A stretch of 11,124 nucleotides of DNA from Synechococcus sp. UW140 (GCA_945878795.1 CAMDWF010000048.1:1-11124); one strand, 5' to 3'; numbered from the stretch's first letter, positions 1 through 7,549 are shown. The notes: a model not told the origin generated them from the sequence alone. A program made the numbers and translations.

Positions 1-151
1 CCTTGCCAATATAAAGAATTGCGTCTTCTCCATCGCGCATGAGATAACAGCCCGGCTCGGCGGGAATCTCCCGCAGCCGGGCTGTCAGCCGTTCACTCTG
101 CAGCAGCAGGGGCCGGCTGGCGGGGACAGCAATGGCAGAGCCTTCCTTCAC
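1..151 (-). CDS. uvrC: UvrABC system protein C, N-terminal part (runs off the left edge)
   Basis: UvrC is the dual-incision endonuclease subunit of nucleotide excision repair; it cuts on both sides of a lesion marked by UvrA/UvrB. Only the first 50 codons are in the window. They contain the start of the GIY-YIG nuclease domain: residues 29-39 read IPAEPGCYLMR, and residues 45-50 read ILYIGK, the usual hallmark of the family. No ATG is available ahead of this domain. The best start is GTG at 151-149, which shares GTGA with the stop of the flavin reductase-like gene upstream, so the two are probably co-transcribed and translationally coupled. A G-run just upstream is the only ribosome-binding candidate. 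Family identity is secure; the exact start is less so. Confidence 0.9.
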   Translation of the reverse strand, partial: MKEGSAIAVPASRPLLLQSERLTARLREIPAEPGCYLMRDGEDAILYIGK

Positions 152-642
152 CCCCCGTACTGCCAGCCGGTGCCCGCCAGTTCGAGGGGGCTGCCATCGT
201 GATGCAGCACCGCACTTTTGACTTCGGCCACAAAGACGGTGTGATCACCGTGGGCCACCTGACCCACCAAAGTGCATTCCAGGCCCCCAAGGGCGTCATT
301 GAGGATCGGCAGACCGAGGGGGCCGAGGCTGAAGGGGGCCGCATCAAAGCGACCGCCCACGGCCTGCTGGGGCTTGAAGAACACGGCCGCCAGATCTTTC
401 TGGTGGTCGGCCAGCACGTTGAGGGAAAAGCGGCCGGTGCGTTGGATGATGCCATTGCTGGTGGAATCCGCCCGCACCGCCATCACCACCAACGGCGGTT
501 CGAAGGAGCCCTGGGTCACCCAACTGGCGGTGAAGCCATTCACCTGGTCGCCCTCAGCTACACCGCAAATGAAGACGCCGTGCGGAATCTTGCGCAACAG
601 GGTTTTCTTGGCGGCGGCATCGAGGGTCACAGTGTTGGCCAT
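148..642 (-). CDS. Flavin reductase-like (FMN-binding split-barrel) domain protein
   Basis: A 164-residue protein made of one flavin reductase-like domain, the FMN-binding fold also found at the C-terminus of cyanobacterial flavodiiron proteins. The diagnostic stretch is residues 35-51, NGFTASWVTQGSFEPPL, followed by a strand-rich VVMAVRADS segment, an FSLNVLADHQ segment near residue 73, and GGLECTLVGQVAHGDHTVFVAEV near residues 118-140, the usual order in this family. By family knowledge it should bind FMN and may reduce flavin with NAD(P)H; the natural partner cannot be read from sequence. It has no signal peptide or membrane segment, so it is probably cytoplasmic. The ATG at 642-640 suits the family length. 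It overlaps uvrC by four bases and diverges from coaD across about 77 bases. Confidence 0.88.
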   Translation of the reverse strand: MANTVTLDAAAKKTLLRKIPHGVFICGVAEGDQVNGFTASWVTQGSFEPPLVVMAVRADSTSNGIIQRTGRFSLNVLADHQKDLAAVFFKPQQAVGGRFDAAPFSLGPLGLPILNDALGGLECTLVGQVAHGDHTVFVAEVKSAVLHHDGSPLELAGTGWQYGG

Positions 643-719
643 GGGTGGGCGGGGCCAGACAGGCCCGGGGGAGCAAAGGAGACTCTAGGAAGGTGTCCCG
701 ACGCCAACGGCCGGTTTGC

Positions 720-1211
720 ATGCGTGTTCTCTATCCGGGCAGTTTCGATCCGATCACCCTGGGCCACCTGGACCTGATCGAGCGCAGTGCCCGTCTTTTC
801 GGGGGAGTGCTGGTGGCGGTGTTGCAGAACACAAGCAAGCAACCTAGCTTCAGCCTGGAACGCCGTTTGGAGCAGATCCGCGAGGCCACAACCCATCTCA
901 GCGGCGTGGAGGTGGCCAGTTTTGACGGCTTGACGGTGCAATACGCCCGGCTTTGTCAGGCCCAAGTGATTTTGCGGGGCCTGCGGGCCCTGAGCGACTT
1001 CGAATTCGAACTGCAGATCGCCCACACCAACCAAAGCCTCGAACCCGAAGTCGAGACCCTGTTTCTAGCCACCGCCACCCGCCACAGCTTTCTGAGCAGC
1101 TCGGTGGTCAAGGAAGTGGCTCGCTTCGGGGGGGACGTGAGCCATATGGTGCCCCCGGGAGTGGCGCGGGACCTGATGAGGCTCTTTAATCGGCCCATTC
1201 CCCACGGTTGA
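720..1211 (+). CDS. coaD: Phosphopantetheine adenylyltransferase
   Basis: CoaD transfers AMP from ATP to 4'-phosphopantetheine, making dephospho-CoA, the penultimate step of coenzyme A synthesis in the cytoplasm. The 163-residue product has the nucleotidyltransferase signature at its start: YPGSFDPITLGH at residues 5-16, including the TxGH ATP-binding motif. RGLR at 86-89 and the C-terminal FLSSSVVKEV at 124-133 match the substrate and ATP-phosphate motifs. Length is normal. I chose ATG 720 because homologues begin right at this strand (M-R-V-L-Y-P-G-S-F). An in-frame GTG at 693, 11 bases after AAGGAG (676-681), is a reasonable alternative that would add nine residues. The stop is one base before the next ATG, indicating an operon with the coiled-coil gene. 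Confidence 0.95.
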   Translation: MRVLYPGSFDPITLGHLDLIERSARLFGGVLVAVLQNTSKQPSFSLERRLEQIREATTHLSGVEVASFDGLTVQYARLCQAQVILRGLRALSDFEFELQIAHTNQSLEPEVETLFLATATRHSFLSSSVVKEVARFGGDVSHMVPPGVARDLMRLFNRPIPHG

Positions 1212-1212
1212 C

Positions 1213-2166
1213 ATGGCAGAGGTCCGCATCACGGTTCTTGATCAACTGGACCAGATCGAGGACCTCGTCCTCGAGGGCAGCCGGATTCCCTTCAGTGGCG
1301 GAAGACTGGTGAATGAGCAAGAAGCCATTGAGCTGGTGGATGCCCTGCGGGAGGCCCTGCCCGGTCAGCTGGCCCAAGCCGAGGAACTGCTCCTCCAACG
1401 GGAGTCCTTCATCGAGAAGGCCCGTCAGCAGGCCGATGAGATCCTGGGCCAGGCCCGCCGCGAGCGGGAGCAGCTAATCAGCAGCGCCACCATCCGCCAG
1501 GAAGCGGAGAAACAAGCCACCGAACTGCGGGACCAGGCCCGCCAACAGTGCGAACAGATCCTGCTGCAGGGCCGTCAACAGACGGCATTGGCGGAGCAGG
1601 AGCACCAGAGCCGCATGGCCCAGATGGAGCAGCAGTTCGCCCTGCGCCGCCAGCAGCTGGAGCAGGAGTCCCAGACCCGGCGCCAGCAATTGGAACTGGA
1701 AGCCACGGAACGCAACCGCCAGCTGGTGGAACAACACGAACGGGGCCGCCAACAGGCCATGCAAGAACTGGAGACGATTCGCCTGGAAGGTTTGCGCATC
1801 CACCGGGACAGCCAGGCCGAAGCGGAGCGCCTGCACCAGGATGCCCTGCAATTCCGTCAGCAGACCCAGCAGCAATGTGATGCCCTGGTGGCCCGCAGCC
1901 GTCAGGAATCATCCAGTGTGCAGGAGGGGGCCAACCGCTACGCCGAACAGGTGCTGAGCGAACTGGAAACCCGTCTGCAGGAGCTGAGCCAGGTGGTGCT
2001 GGCCGGCCGTCAGGAGCTGGGCCGCATCCAAACCCAAGATGTGGTGACCCCCACCGGGCTGCTGACAGGCGACAACCAACCCCTCCTGGAGGGCAGTGGC
2101 GTCAACCGGGCCCGTCGGGCTGCGGCCCGTCTCGGCCGCTCGGCCGGCCGTCGCATGGCCAGTTGA
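1213..2166 (+). CDS. Cdv3/DivIVA-like cell-division coiled-coil protein
   Basis: A 317-residue soluble protein dominated by a long Gln/Glu/Arg-rich coiled coil (about residues 55-270). The N-terminus has the pattern I recall from the cyanobacterial DivIVA-like family (Cdv3 in Synechococcus elongatus): a short helix LDQLDQIEDLVLEGSRIP, then an acidic helix EQEAIELVDALREALP, then AEELLLQRESFIEKARQQAD. Near the C-terminus, EGANRYAEQVLSELETRLQ followed by VVLAGRQEL also fits that family. The last 25 residues are basic (RARRAAARLGRSAGRR). Cdv3 proteins act in positioning or stabilising the division site; a role here is inferred from this resemblance. ATP synthase subunit b-like or generic coiled-coil labels would be looser alternatives. 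ATG 1213 follows the coaD stop by one base. No membrane segment is visible. Confidence 0.75.
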   Translation: MAEVRITVLDQLDQIEDLVLEGSRIPFSGGRLVNEQEAIELVDALREALPGQLAQAEELLLQRESFIEKARQQADEILGQARREREQLISSATIRQEAEKQATELRDQARQQCEQILLQGRQQTALAEQEHQSRMAQMEQQFALRRQQLEQESQTRRQQLELEATERNRQLVEQHERGRQQAMQELETIRLEGLRIHRDSQAEAERLHQDALQFRQQTQQQCDALVARSRQESSSVQEGANRYAEQVLSELETRLQELSQVVLAGRQELGRIQTQDVVTPTGLLTGDNQPLLEGSGVNRARRAAARLGRSAGRRMAS

Positions 2167-2191
2167 AGCCCAAGGCGCCAGTAGCACCAAA

Positions 2192-2224
2192 GCCAGGGCT
2201 GGCTCCCCTAGTCCCAGCCCTGGC
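2192..2224. terminator. Perfect 11-bp inverted repeat between convergent genes, possible bidirectional terminator
   Basis: GCCAGGGCTGG at 2192-2202 is mirrored exactly by CCAGCCCTGGC at 2214-2224, leaving an 11-base loop. It sits where the coiled-coil gene (stop at 2166) and the DUF7734-like gene (stop at 2208) meet tail to tail, a usual place for a shared transcription end. There is no T-tract on either side, so it is not a textbook intrinsic terminator. Half of it lies within the last codons of the DUF7734-like gene (GQGWD), so one arm is also constrained by coding. Confidence 0.45.
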
Positions 2225-2534
2225 CCAACAGAAAGGTTTCCACTGGCGCCGGCCCCGCCCGCCGCACTTCGTGGCCCGGCTTGAGGGGACCCTCCAGGAG
2301 AGTGGCGCTGGCGATCGCACTCCCCTCCGCCAGGGCCGGCTGATCTGGGTCAAAGGCGGTGGGATGGGTGGTGCTGCTGGAGAAGCCGCGATAGATCAAC
2401 AGTTCAAAGAGTTCGCCACCAGGCAAGTGGCCCTGGAGGCGCAGCACCCGATCCGGGCGCTCCCGGCTGAGGGCTTCAAGCGCGGCCAGCAGGGCGGCGG
2501 TGGGGGCGGGCAATGGCGAGGCGGCGCTATTCAA
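2208..2534 (-). CDS. DUF7734-like conserved cyanobacterial protein
   Basis: A 108-residue soluble protein of unknown function. The central part, residues 35-75, reads QGHLPGGELFELLIYRGFSSSTTHPTAFDPD in two stretches and then QPALAEGSAI. The GFSSS...T..DPD..L.EG pattern is the one I associate with the DUF7734 family of cyanobacteria and plastid-bearing plants. The start appears to be TTG at 2534-2532, overlapping the stop of the DUF3177 gene as TTGA, so the two genes are probably co-translated; a second in-frame TTG seven codons on is also possible. The gene carries one HIP1 octamer. No catalytic residues can be assigned. Family assignment is from memory of the pattern, not from a search. Confidence 0.75.
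   Translation of the reverse strand: MNSAASPLPAPTAALLAALEALSRERPDRVLRLQGHLPGGELFELLIYRGFSSSTTHPTAFDPDQPALAEGSAIASATLLEGPLKPGHEVRRAGPAPVETFLLGQGWD
2311..2318. repeat. HIP1 octameric palindrome GCGATCGC
   Basis: The exact GCGATCGC octamer, which is strongly over-represented in many cyanobacterial genomes, occurs here inside the DUF7734-like gene. It supports a cyanobacterial origin but marks no gene boundary. Confidence 0.7.
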
Positions 2535-3145
2535 AATTCACCCGCCACCCGGCCCAGGCGCGGCAGACGCACCACCAGCCATTGCAAGAACCCCACCCCA
2601 TAGGCCACCAGTCCAAGGAAGCCGAGGAAACTGGCCACCCCCGGGCTCCAGGTGCCGCCAAAAACAAAACCAATCACCACCTCAAGCAATCCATGCAACC
2701 CCCGCGGGGCCTCCAGCCACACCTGGCAGAAGGGTCGATCCAGCGCTCCGTTGAAGCAGGGCAGGGCTGTGGCGGCGAAGACGGCACTGGCGAGCCCGTA
2801 GGCCGTCAGCCCCCAGCGCCAGGTCCGCAATGTCAGGGGTAAGGCCCGCCAGGGGGGCATGTCGGCCAGCTCCTCATTCAAATCTACCCAGAACCACAAC
2901 GCCGCCACCAGCAACAGGGGGGCCAGCACCAGCAACGGATAGGCCACCGCCCTGCGGGCGCTGAGCAGCAACACCGCCACCAGCAGCAGACTGGCCACCT
3001 TCCAGTACAGATCCAGCAGCCTCAGCATGGCCTTCTCCCGTCGCAGGGCGGCCCAGATCAGCAGCACCAAAGGAAGGGCCAGGGCGAACAAGACACCCAG
3101 GCGCACATCCATCCAAAGCAGGGAGCGATACAGCAGAGGCGGCAC
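2531..3145 (-). CDS. DUF3177 family integral membrane protein
   Basis: A 204-residue membrane protein of a cyanobacterial family without known function. Hydrophobic segments are visible at about residues 16-33, 48-62, 68-85, 112-130 and 172-191, so five membrane spans are likely. Family landmarks are DVRLGVLFALALPLVLLIW at the N-terminus, ALWFWVDLNEE at 82-92, and PFCQVWLEAPRG at 138-149, the loop that recurs in DUF3177 proteins. The start is GTG at 3145-3143; an in-frame stop lies a few codons further upstream and no ATG precedes the first span. On this strand GATAAT (3175-3170) lies about 24 bases ahead and may be a -10 element, but no clear -35 is visible. The gene diverges from the FIST-domain gene and overlaps the DUF7734-like gene by four bases. 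Confidence 0.85.
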   Translation of the reverse strand: MPPLLYRSLLWMDVRLGVLFALALPLVLLIWAALRREKAMLRLLDLYWKVASLLLVAVLLLSARRAVAYPLLVLAPLLLVAALWFWVDLNEELADMPPWRALPLTLRTWRWGLTAYGLASAVFAATALPCFNGALDRPFCQVWLEAPRGLHGLLEVVIGFVFGGTWSPGVASFLGFLGLVAYGVGFLQWLVVRLPRLGRVAGEF

Positions 3146-3205
3146 AGACGCACGGTTCGGTTAGGCGCCATTATCCGTACACCCCTCGGGCGATAGGGTC
3201 CGGCC

Positions 3206-4513
3206 ATGGCTGCGCTTCTCCCCTTCCCCTGGCTTCCCCGGCGGGATCCTTGTGCCTGGTGTCGCACCGCCCTCGGCAGGGATGTGTCCCTGCAGGGGGC
3301 GGTGGATGAGGTGGCCCGCCAATTGGCCGGCTGTGGACCGGCGGATCTGGCCCTGGTCTTCGCCGCCGCGGACTACGCCAGCGACCTGCCCAGGCTTCTG
3401 CCCCTATTACGCCAGAAACTCCAGGCCAGCCAATGGTTGGGTTGCTGTGGAGCGGGAGTGGTGGGAACCGCCGCCGGGGAGGCCCCCCATGAGATTGAAC
3501 GCCAACCGGCCCTCAGCGTCATGCTGCTGCGCCTGCCAGGAGTCCAGCTCCATCCGTTTGTCATCGACACCGAGGAGCTTCCGGACCTGGACGGACCCGC
3601 CGAGGCCTGGCATGCCGCCGTCGGTGTCTCCCCCACCATGGCCAACTCCATGCTGCTGCTGGTGGATCCCGCCAGCCAGGGCCTCAATGACCTGATCAGT
3701 GGCCTGGATTACGCCTATCCCGAGACCATCAAGTTGGGCGGCATCGCCGGCCAGCACAGTGCACCGCACGGCTCGTTGCTATGCGACGAAGGCGTGCGCA
3801 GCGGCGCCATCGGCTGCCTGATCGGTGGCGCCTGGCGGCTGGACCCTGTGCTTGCCCAGGGCTGCCGGCCCATTGGTCCGGTGATGGAGGTGGAACAGGC
3901 CCAACGCAACGTGGTGTTGCAGGTGAGCAGCGAGGGCGGGCGCCAGCGCAGCCCCGTCGAGGCCCTGCAAGCGATCCTCACCCACCTCAGTCCCGCAGAA
4001 CGGGAACAGGTGCGCCACTCGCTGTTCCTTGGGGTGGGTCGCAACGACTTCCGCCTCAGTCCCGCTCTGGTGGAGCCCTCCACCTTCCTGGTGCGCAATC
4101 TGCTGGGCGTGGATCCGCGCAATGGGGCCGTCGCGGTGGCTGAACGCATGCGGGTCGGCCAGAAAGTGCAATTCCAGTTGCGGGATGCCGCCGCCTCCCG
4201 CGACGAAGCCCGCCAGTTATTGGCCCGCCAAGCCGATCGCCAGGCCGCCCCCCTGGCGGCCTTGTTGTTTGCCTGCCTGGGCCGGGGCGAGGGTCTCTAC
4301 GGCGAAGCCGATGGCGATGTGGGCCTCTGTCGTGAAGTCTTCGCCCAGCTGCCGATCGCTGGCCTGTTCTGCAATGGTGAAATCGGTCCCCTCGGGGCCG
4401 GCGAGACCACCCACCTGCATGGTTACACCGCCAGCTGGGCTTTTCTGGTGCCCAACCCACCCGGGGGGCTGCCTGATTTGGCCACGCCCCCAGGCCGCGA
4501 CCTGGCTGACTGA
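3206..4513 (+). CDS. FIST N/C-domain signal transduction protein
   Basis: A 435-residue protein with the two-part FIST architecture, a sensor module thought to bind small ligands such as amino acids. The FIST_N part spans roughly residues 45-240: ADLALVFAAADYASDL, then WLGCCGAGVVG near residue 80, then PETIKLGGIAGQ and GAIGCLIGG near 170-210. The FIST_C part spans roughly 265-425: VRNLLGVDPRNGAVAVAE, then LLFACLGRGEGLYG, then IAGLFCNGEIGPLG and THLHGYTASWAFLVP. No kinase, GGDEF or other output domain is fused and there is no membrane segment, so it may act through a partner. ATG 3206 is the first good start after the divergent intergenic region. The stop is two bases before trmB, so it probably leads this plus-strand operon. 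Confidence 0.88.
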   Translation: MAALLPFPWLPRRDPCAWCRTALGRDVSLQGAVDEVARQLAGCGPADLALVFAAADYASDLPRLLPLLRQKLQASQWLGCCGAGVVGTAAGEAPHEIERQPALSVMLLRLPGVQLHPFVIDTEELPDLDGPAEAWHAAVGVSPTMANSMLLLVDPASQGLNDLISGLDYAYPETIKLGGIAGQHSAPHGSLLCDEGVRSGAIGCLIGGAWRLDPVLAQGCRPIGPVMEVEQAQRNVVLQVSSEGGRQRSPVEALQAILTHLSPAEREQVRHSLFLGVGRNDFRLSPALVEPSTFLVRNLLGVDPRNGAVAVAERMRVGQKVQFQLRDAAASRDEARQLLARQADRQAAPLAALLFACLGRGEGLYGEADGDVGLCREVFAQLPIAGLFCNGEIGPLGAGETTHLHGYTASWAFLVPNPPGGLPDLATPPGRDLAD

Positions 4514-4515
4514 AA

Positions 4516-5208
4516 GTGCGCCAACACGTCAACCCCCTCAGCGTCCTCTACCAGCAGCCCCTGGCGCTGCCGAGCCCCCAGGAGCTATTCGTCCATCCTT
4601 CGCTTCCCTTGCATCTGGACATCGGCGCGGCGCGGGGGCGCTTTTTGTTGGCCATGGCCGAACGCTACCCCGATCGCAATCACCTGGGCGTTGAAATCCG
4701 TCGCCCCCTGGTGGTCGCCGCCGAGGCCGACCGGCAGGCCGCCGGCCACACCAACCTCCGCTATCTCTTCTGCAACGCCAGCCTCAACCTGGTGCAATGG
4801 CTCCAGGATCTACCTCCGGGGCTTTTGCAGCTGGTGACCCTGCAATTCCCGGACCCCTGGTTCAAGAGTCGCCACCACAAACGCCGGGTGCTGCAACCGG
4901 CGCTGCTGCACTCCCTCGCCCTGGCCCTGCCGCCGCAGGGCACCTTGCTGATGCAGAGCGACGTGCTGGCGGTGATCGAACCGATGGTGGCCCAGGTGGA
5001 GGCCAGCGGTTGCTTTGAGCGCCCGTGCAGCGATCCTGTCCCCTGGCTGGCGGCCAACCCGTTGGCGGTCCCTACGGAACGGGAACGGCTTGTGCTGGCC
5101 CAGGGTCTGCCCGTGTATCGGGTGCGCTACCACCGCCACCATGGCCCTGTTCCGGCGTTGGCGGAACCACAAGCCACCCATAATCCCTGCGTCGCCACCA
5201 GGGCCTGA
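4516..5208 (+). CDS. trmB: tRNA (guanine-N7-)-methyltransferase
   Basis: TrmB transfers a methyl group from S-adenosylmethionine to N7 of G46 in the tRNA variable loop. The 230-residue product shows the AdoMet-binding motif LDIGAARGRFLLAMAER at 34-50, the acidic strand end LGVEIRRPLV at 57-66, LFCNASLN at 84-91, the family signature LQFPDPWFKSRHHKRRV at 109-125, and the C-terminal TERE box at 187-190. Start is GTG 4516, giving M-R-Q-H-V-N-P-L-S, the usual beginning of cyanobacterial TrmB. The gene sits two bases after the FIST gene and its TGA stop shares one base with the ATG of the IctB-family gene. The last 20 residues are low in motif content and may be lineage-specific. Confidence 0.95.
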   Translation: MRQHVNPLSVLYQQPLALPSPQELFVHPSLPLHLDIGAARGRFLLAMAERYPDRNHLGVEIRRPLVVAAEADRQAAGHTNLRYLFCNASLNLVQWLQDLPPGLLQLVTLQFPDPWFKSRHHKRRVLQPALLHSLALALPPQGTLLMQSDVLAVIEPMVAQVEASGCFERPCSDPVPWLAANPLAVPTERERLVLAQGLPVYRVRYHRHHGPVPALAEPQATHNPCVATRA

Positions 5209-6563
5209 TGCCATCCGTCACCGCCGCTCCGCCCCTGATCCTGCGCTGGCAGGGGCTACTGGCCGAGGCACGCTCGGGCCGCCTGATCTCCCATCTGCCC
5301 CAGGTGGCAGGGGTCATGCTGTGCGCCCTGATGGGCTGGTTGCCCCAGATCACCCGAGGTGGACTCACCTTGATGATCACAGCCTGCGGCTTGCTGTGGT
5401 TGCTCTGGTCCCTGCGGACCCGGCCCGGGGGCCTTAACGCCATCAACTGCTGGCTGCTGGCGGTGCTGGCCGTGGCGGTGTTGGCCACGGGATTTTCGCC
5501 GGTGCCCCTGGCGGCCTTCAAGGGGCTGATGAAACTGGTCAGCTACCTGGGGGTATACGCCCTGATGCGCCAGCTGCTGGATCAGGCCCCCATCTGGTGG
5601 GACCGCATCGTGGCGGCGATCCTGGCGGGGGAATTGCTCACCAGCGTCCTCGGCATTCGCCAGCTATTCGGAGATTCCGGAGCCCTGGCCCGCTGGTCCG
5701 ATAACAATTCCGTGGCCGAGGGCACGGTTCGCATCTACAGCAGCCTCGACAACCCCAACCTGTTGGGGGGCTATCTGCTGCCGATCCTGCCCCTGGCGGT
5801 CGTGGCCCTGCTGCGCTGGCAGGGGCTGCCGCGCCGCCTTTTCGCCCTCGCCTCCCTGGTGCTGGGCCTGGTGGCCTTGGTGCTCACCTACAGCCGCGGC
5901 GCCTGGATGGGCATGGTGGCCTCACTGGCGGTGCTGGGCCTACTACTGATGCTGCGATACACCAGGGCCTGGCCGCCGTTCTGGCGGCGGACCCTGCCAA
6001 TCCTGCTACTGGTGGGCGCCTGCCTGGTGCTGGTGGTTCTGGTCACCCAGGTCGAACCGTTGCGGGTTCGGGTCATGAGTCTGCTGGCAGGACGGGAAGA
6101 CAGCTCAAACAACTTCCGCATCAATGTCTGGAGTGCGGTAATTCAAATGATCCGCGACCGCCCCTGGCTAGGGATTGGGCCAGGTAACAGCGCCTTCAAC
6201 CTGATTTATCCGATTTACCAACAGCCCAAGTTCAACGCCCTCAGCGCCTATTCCATCCCCCTGGAGTTGCTGGTGGAAGCCGGCATCCCCGGGCTGCTGG
6301 TGGGCCTGGGATTGCTCTGGAGCGCCTTGAAGGTGGGCCTGGGCCAGTGGGCCGCCAGCAGCCGGCTGGCCCTGCCCGCCCTGGCGGCGGTGGCCGTGTT
6401 CGTGGGTCTGGGGGTCCAGGGATTCACAGACACGATTTTCTTCCGGCCGGAGGTGCAACTGCTGGGATTGTTCAGCCTGGCCACCCTGTCAGCCGCCTCC
6501 AACCAGGCGGGCCACCGCCACCTGGTCAGCGGAGGAGGGTCGAGCGCGCCGTGGCGGGACTGA
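5208..6563 (+). CDS. IctB-family / O-antigen ligase-like polytopic membrane protein
   Basis: A 451-residue, strongly hydrophobic protein of the cyanobacterial IctB family, named for a proposed role in inorganic carbon accumulation; its fold is that of Wzy/WaaL-type polymerases and ligases, so the transport role is not settled. About ten or more membrane spans are visible from residue 30 to 430. Landmarks are YSSLDNPNLLGGYLLPILP at 177-195, LTYSRGAWMGMV at 226-237, the long loop NNFRINVWSAVI...RPWLGIGPGNSAFN at 301-331, and AYSIPLELLVEAGIPGLL at 347-364, matching the Wzy_C-type motif. ATG 5208 overlaps the trmB stop by one base. The end overlaps the following kinase gene by 13 bases, which supports a single transcript from the FIST gene onward. 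Confidence 0.88.
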   Translation: MPSVTAAPPLILRWQGLLAEARSGRLISHLPQVAGVMLCALMGWLPQITRGGLTLMITACGLLWLLWSLRTRPGGLNAINCWLLAVLAVAVLATGFSPVPLAAFKGLMKLVSYLGVYALMRQLLDQAPIWWDRIVAAILAGELLTSVLGIRQLFGDSGALARWSDNNSVAEGTVRIYSSLDNPNLLGGYLLPILPLAVVALLRWQGLPRRLFALASLVLGLVALVLTYSRGAWMGMVASLAVLGLLLMLRYTRAWPPFWRRTLPILLLVGACLVLVVLVTQVEPLRVRVMSLLAGREDSSNNFRINVWSAVIQMIRDRPWLGIGPGNSAFNLIYPIYQQPKFNALSAYSIPLELLVEAGIPGLLVGLGLLWSALKVGLGQWAASSRLALPALAAVAVFVGLGVQGFTDTIFFRPEVQLLGLFSLATLSAASNQAGHRHLVSGGGSSAPWRD

Positions 6564-7549
6564 TCGCCGGCTTTGATGCCGGCCAGAGCCACACCACCTG
6601 TCGCCTGGCCGATTGTCTTAGCGGCGTCGCCATGGCGGAAGGGCAGGGGCCGGGGGTTTCCCATCTGGCGGCGGCGGCGGGGCGCCATAGATTCGGCGCC
6701 GCCCTGCGCCAAAGCCTGGAAGCGGCCCGGCAAGCGCTGCCGGCGGAGCGGCGCCGGGACCCCCTGGCGGCGGCGGCGGTAGGGGCCAGCGGCATCGAAG
6801 CCGGCAGTGCCGTGCAGCAGGAGGGGCTGGAGCTGGCGGCTGAGGCGCTGGCCCTGCCCGTACAGCAGCTGGTGGTGACGGGGGATGAGCGCACGGCCCT
6901 GCGGGGTGCTTTCCCCGACGCTGCCGGCATTGTGGTGATCAGCGGCACCGGCACGATCGCCGTGGGCCACGATGGCCGCGGCCGGGAACACCGCTGCGGC
7001 GGCTGGGGCTGGCTGCTCGATGGGGCCGGATCCGCCATGGACATCGGCCGCTATGGACTAGCCCTGAGCCTGCGGATGGTCGATGGCCGCGAGCCGGCCT
7101 CTGGGCTGCTGGATGCCCTGTGGCAGGCACTGGAGATCGATCCCCAGGACCCCCAGGCCCCGCAGCGGATCAAGGCACTGGTGGTAGAGCCTGGCTTCGG
7201 CGCGGCGGGGTTCGCCCGGCTGGCGCCGGTGGTGGATCGACTGGCGCAGCTGGGCGACGCCCAGGCCAGCGCCATCCTGGCCCGGAATGCCGAGGCCTTG
7301 GCTGCCATGGTGGCTGCGGTGGCTACAGGCCTGAATCTGCAAGCCCCCCCGGTCTGCGCACTCGGTGGTGCCTTGCTGCACCTCGGTGAACTGCGCCATA
7401 GATTCGCGCAGACGTTGGCCAGGCGCCAGGGGGTACTTGCCCTGGTAAGCCCCGACGGGGATGCCTGCCAGGGTGCGCTTCAACTGGCGGCCGACTGCCT
7501 CCCGAGCCTTAATCGAGGCGCTGGGAGCCAGGGCCCCATACCGTGGTGA
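6551..7549 (+). CDS. BadF/BadG/BcrA/BcrD-type ATPase, probable amino-sugar (GlcNAc-like) kinase
   Basis: A 332-residue member of the actin-like ASKHA superfamily. Phosphate-1 region: AGFDAGQSHTTCRLAD at residues 6-21. Middle: VGASGIEAG at 78-86 and VTGDERTALRGAF at 109-121. Phosphate-2/adenosine part: VVISGTGTIAVGHDGRG at 128-144, then the family-typical GGWGWLLDGAGSAMDIG at 150-166. CALGGALLHLGELRHRF near the C-terminus fits the closing helix-strand unit. Bacterial relatives of this length phosphorylate GlcNAc or similar sugars, or act as activator ATPases; kinase activity is inferred. The start is GTG 6551, 13 bases inside the IctB-family gene, with GGAGGAGGG at 6531-6539 upstream. The phosphate-1 loop lacks the common DGGGTKT form, having DAGQSHT. 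Two similar stem-loops lie within the gene. Confidence 0.85.
   Translation: MAGLIAGFDAGQSHTTCRLADCLSGVAMAEGQGPGVSHLAAAAGRHRFGAALRQSLEAARQALPAERRRDPLAAAAVGASGIEAGSAVQQEGLELAAEALALPVQQLVVTGDERTALRGAFPDAAGIVVISGTGTIAVGHDGRGREHRCGGWGWLLDGAGSAMDIGRYGLALSLRMVDGREPASGLLDALWQALEIDPQDPQAPQRIKALVVEPGFGAAGFARLAPVVDRLAQLGDAQASAILARNAEALAAMVAAVATGLNLQAPPVCALGGALLHLGELRHRFAQTLARRQGVLALVSPDGDACQGALQLAADCLPSLNRGAGSQGPIPW
6681..6700. repeat. Stem-loop with CATAGATTC loop, copy 1 (inside the BadF-type gene)
   Basis: GGCGCC at 6681-6686 and again at 6695-6700 (self-complementary hexamers) flank ATAGATTC. Bases 6682-6695, GCGCCATAGATTCG, recur exactly at 7393-7406. It encodes G-R-H-R-F-G-A, so it must also satisfy coding. 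The AGA arginine codon is unusual for this GC-rich gene. Confidence 0.5.
7391..7411. repeat. Stem-loop with CATAGATTC loop, copy 2 (inside the BadF-type gene)
   Basis: CTGCGC at 7391-7396 pairs perfectly with GCGCAG at 7406-7411 around the loop CATAGATTC. The 14-base core is identical to copy 1, about 700 bases upstream, but the outer stem bases differ and still pair. It encodes L-R-H-R-F-A-Q in the same reading frame as copy 1. Confidence 0.5.

Noticed and set aside
1478..1912. Long open frames opposite and alongside the coiled-coil gene
   Set aside because: They are Gly/Pro/Ala-rich, have no recognisable domain, and follow from GC-rich codon bias of the real gene.
3146..3205. Promoter pair in the divergent spacer between the DUF3177 and FIST genes
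   Set aside because: Only GATAAT on the minus strand resembles a -10; no -35 at proper spacing and nothing clear on the plus strand, so no separate feature was called.
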